This document shows, one piece after another, positions 5,925 to 7,203 of a DNA stretch of 7,203 nucleotides. The notes under the pieces are model-generated. The model ran no database searches, was not told the origin of the DNA, and saw only the letters and a list, made by a program, of their open reading frames with translations. The translations under genes and the position numbers were made by a program. Origin of the DNA: Defluviitaleaceae bacterium (GTDB lineage Bacteria; Bacillota; Clostridia; Lachnospirales; WRAA01); contig WRAA01000105.1 in assembly GCA_009780445.1 (NCBI GenBank), positions 1-7,203 on the forward strand, in the 5' to 3' direction. How positions within the stretch are numbered: the stretch's first letter is position 1; each line of letters starts with the position of its first letter.

Positions 5925-6500
5925 CTACAGTATCCACCCGGAAAAGCCCATGAACGCAATCGCCATCATGCTGGCGGCCAGAAGCGCAATAGGGAAACCT
6001 TGGAAATGCGGCAGAATATCATTATGCTCGATCCTCTCGCGGATACCCGCGAACACTACTATCGCAAGCAGGAATCCCACGCCGCCGGCAAAGCCGTGTA
6101 CCACAGACCGGATAAAGTTGAAGCTCATGTCGCGGTTGATGACGGTTACGCCAAGGATCGCGCAGTTAGTGGCCATAAGCGGCAGGTATACGCCCAAGGC
6201 TTCGTACAGCACCGGGCTGACCTTCTTGAGCAACAGCTCGATAACCTGCACAAACGACGCGATGATCAGTATGAACATGATGTTGTACATGAAGCCCAGA
6301 CCCAGCATCTCGAGGATGTAAACATTTACGATATAGGTAAGCGCGGAGGCCATCGTCATAATAAATGCCACGGCAATGCCCATGCCCACCGCGGTTTCGA
6401 TCTTCTTGGACACGCCAAGGAACGGGCAGATACCCAGGAAGCGGCTTAGCACAAAGTTGTTGACAAGTATCGCCGAAAAGGCAAGCGCGAACAGTTCCAT
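5925..6500 (-). CDS. rnfA: Rnf complex membrane subunit RnfA
   Basis: The 191-residue hydrophobic protein is a standard-length RnfA, homologous to NqrE and to RnfE. It begins MELFALAFSAILVNNFVLSRFLGICPFLGVSKK, the conserved RnfA opening with the NNFVL and GICPFLGV blocks. Later blocks are YLPLMATNCAILGV and the GFAGGVGFLLAIVVFAGIRERIE segment, and six membrane helices are expected. Cysteines in the GICPFLG and TNCAILG blocks fit those that hold a membrane-embedded iron-sulfur cluster with RnfE in known Rnf and Nqr structures. The ATG at 6500 shares one base with the rnfE stop (TAATG), and AGGAGGAGG (6509-6517) lies 8 bases upstream inside rnfE. Translation is probably coupled so that the paired subunits are made together. 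Confidence 0.97.
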   Translation of the reverse strand: MELFALAFSAILVNNFVLSRFLGICPFLGVSKKIETAVGMGIAVAFIMTMASALTYIVNVYILEMLGLGFMYNIMFILIIASFVQVIELLLKKVSPVLYEALGVYLPLMATNCAILGVTVINRDMSFNFIRSVVHGFAGGVGFLLAIVVFAGIRERIEHNDILPHFQGFPIALLAASMMAIAFMGFSGWIL

Positions 6501-7093
6501 TATGCTGTCCTCCTCCTAAGATAGTTTATCAGAGCCATCAGGAACGCCAGCGTGATAAACGCGCCCGGCGGCAGTATCATGGCGATGGTCTGCGGGAATG
6601 TCTCGGAGATAACGAAGCCGAAGAGCGACATGGTGCCGAAGATTTCGCGGATACCGCCCAGCAGCACAAGCCCTGCGGTGAAACCAAGCCCCATGGCCAA
6701 ACCGTCCGCGGCGGACAGGAAGGAGCCGTTCTTGCTTGCGAAGGACTCCGCGCGGCCCATCACGATACAGTTCACGGCGATCAACGGAATGAAGATGCCC
6801 AGAGCCTGATTAAGAGCCGGCACATATGCCGCCAGCACAAACTCCAACATCGTAACAAACGTCGCGATAATGACTATATAGCACGGGATACGCACATTCT
6901 GCGGGATAAAACGCGCGATGAGGGATATGACCACATTGGAGCATATCAGCACGCTGGTTGTGGCGATGCCCATGCCGAGGCCGTTGCTTGCGGAAGTTGT
7001 GACGGCAAGAGCCGGACACAACCCCAGAGCCTGCACAAACAGCGGATTGTTCTCGACAATGCCGTTCTTGAATATCCTTGACACACTCGTCAT
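6500..7093 (-). CDS. rnfE: Rnf complex membrane subunit RnfE
   Basis: The 197-residue hydrophobic protein is RnfE, the partner of RnfA in the membrane core of the ferredoxin:NAD+ oxidoreductase (NqrD family). It has FKNGIVENNPLFVQALGLCPALAVTTSASNGLGMG at the N-terminus, the conserved ENNP and LGLCPALAVT blocks. IPLIAVNCIVMGRAESFAS and GLGFTAGLVLLGGIREIFG follow in the second half, with six membrane helices expected. The Cys residues in LGLCP and VNCIV match those of the RnfA/RnfE cluster site. A GTG at 7096 is in frame, but GGGAGG at 7101-7106 is 7 bases from the ATG at 7093, so I used the ATG. That ATG shares one base with the rnfG stop (TGATG), indicating tight coupling. Confidence 0.96.
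   Translation of the reverse strand: MTSVSRIFKNGIVENNPLFVQALGLCPALAVTTSASNGLGMGIATTSVLICSNVVISLIARFIPQNVRIPCYIVIIATFVTMLEFVLAAYVPALNQALGIFIPLIAVNCIVMGRAESFASKNGSFLSAADGLAMGLGFTAGLVLLGGIREIFGTMSLFGFVISETFPQTIAMILPPGAFITLAFLMALINYLRRRTA
6509..6517 (-). promoter_or_regulatory. Ribosome binding site of rnfA, within the rnfE 3' end
   Basis: AGGAGGAGG on the minus strand sits 8 bases before the rnfA ATG. It also encodes the three arginines in the RnfE C-terminal RRRTA, so the end of RnfE is constrained by the signal for the next gene. Confidence 0.75.
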
Positions 7094-7203
7094 CACTGCA
7101 CCTCCCGCAGATGTGTATCGAAGAAGTCAAGCGCGTCGTTAACGGCGCGCACTATGGCGTCCACGTTGATTGTGGAGGCGGTGATTACCACAACTTCGTT
7201 GAC
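7093..7203 (-). CDS. rnfG: Rnf complex subunit RnfG, last 36 residues (5' part outside window)
   Basis: Only the C-terminal end is present. Translating the minus strand from the window edge gives VNEVVVITASTINVDAIV, RAVNDALDFF and DTHLREVQ, ending at TGA 7095-7093. RnfG carries a covalently bound FMN on a Thr in an S/T-G-A-T motif near its C-terminus, followed by a helix of the form A-V-N-x-A. The ITASTINVDAIVRAVNDAL stretch aligns with that region: the final Thr of the motif is kept but the usual Gly-Ala reads Ala-Ser. The position directly before rnfE in the order G-E-A-B is the standard Rnf order and supports the call more than the short sequence does. The stop overlaps the rnfE start by one base. 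Confidence 0.82.
   Translation of the reverse strand, partial: VNEVVVITASTINVDAIVRAVNDALDFFDTHLREVQ
7101..7106 (-). promoter_or_regulatory. Ribosome binding site of rnfE, within the rnfG 3' end
   Basis: GGGAGG on the minus strand is 7 bases from the ATG at 7093 and only 4 from the in-frame GTG at 7096, which decides the start in favour of the ATG. Confidence 0.65.

Noticed and set aside
1..7203. CRISPR array, tRNA, rRNA, riboswitch or transposase
   Set aside because: No regularly spaced repeats, cloverleaf or T-loop sequences, ribosomal RNA stretches or DDE/serine/tyrosine recombinase frames were seen on either strand.

Overview
This window looks like chromosomal sequence from an anaerobic Firmicute, most likely a member of the Clostridia. 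The inference rests on an S-layer-homology (SLH) surface protein, an Rnf complex in the order rnfG-rnfE-rnfA-rnfB with clostridial-type RnfB cysteine motifs, strong AGGAGG-type ribosome binding sites, and GTG/ATG start choices. I cannot name a genus. Most of the window is GC-rich (about 62% in a hand-counted 60-base line of glgB), but the hicAB segment and its edges fall to about 32-48% in sampled lines.

Layout. (1) Positions 3-2910, plus strand: the C-terminal part of an SLH-domain protein, then after 16 bases a complete glycogen branching enzyme gene (glgB). (2) Positions 2917-2953: a 15-bp perfect hairpin that ends the plus-strand block and sits between convergent genes. (3) Positions 2956-3595, minus strand: a HicA/HicB toxin-antitoxin pair in AT-rich DNA, with a small inverted repeat upstream that could be its operator. 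(4) Positions 3663-4936, minus strand: an acetamidase/formamidase-family gene, preceded by a truncated murA that keeps only the first 128 codons. The truncation lies on a 12-bp near-perfect direct repeat that also contains the acetamidase start codon. (5) Positions 5015-5083: a long, nearly perfect inverted repeat that overlaps the 3' end of rnfB. (6) Positions 5054-7203, minus strand: rnfG (C-terminus only), rnfE, rnfA and rnfB, with one-base stop/start overlaps at G/E and E/A.

How the parts fit. The Rnf genes encode part of a membrane ferredoxin:NAD+ oxidoreductase that builds an ion gradient. GlgB branches storage glycogen. The SLH protein is probably anchored to the cell wall. The region between rnfB and glgB (about 2.1 kb) is accessory in character: a broken murA, a lone amidase gene and a toxin-antitoxin pair, bounded on both sides by hairpin structures. 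I see no CRISPR array, tRNA, rRNA or recognisable transposase. The least ordinary points are the murA truncation junction and the inverted repeat that supplies the last codons of rnfB. I found no clear new multi-gene system.
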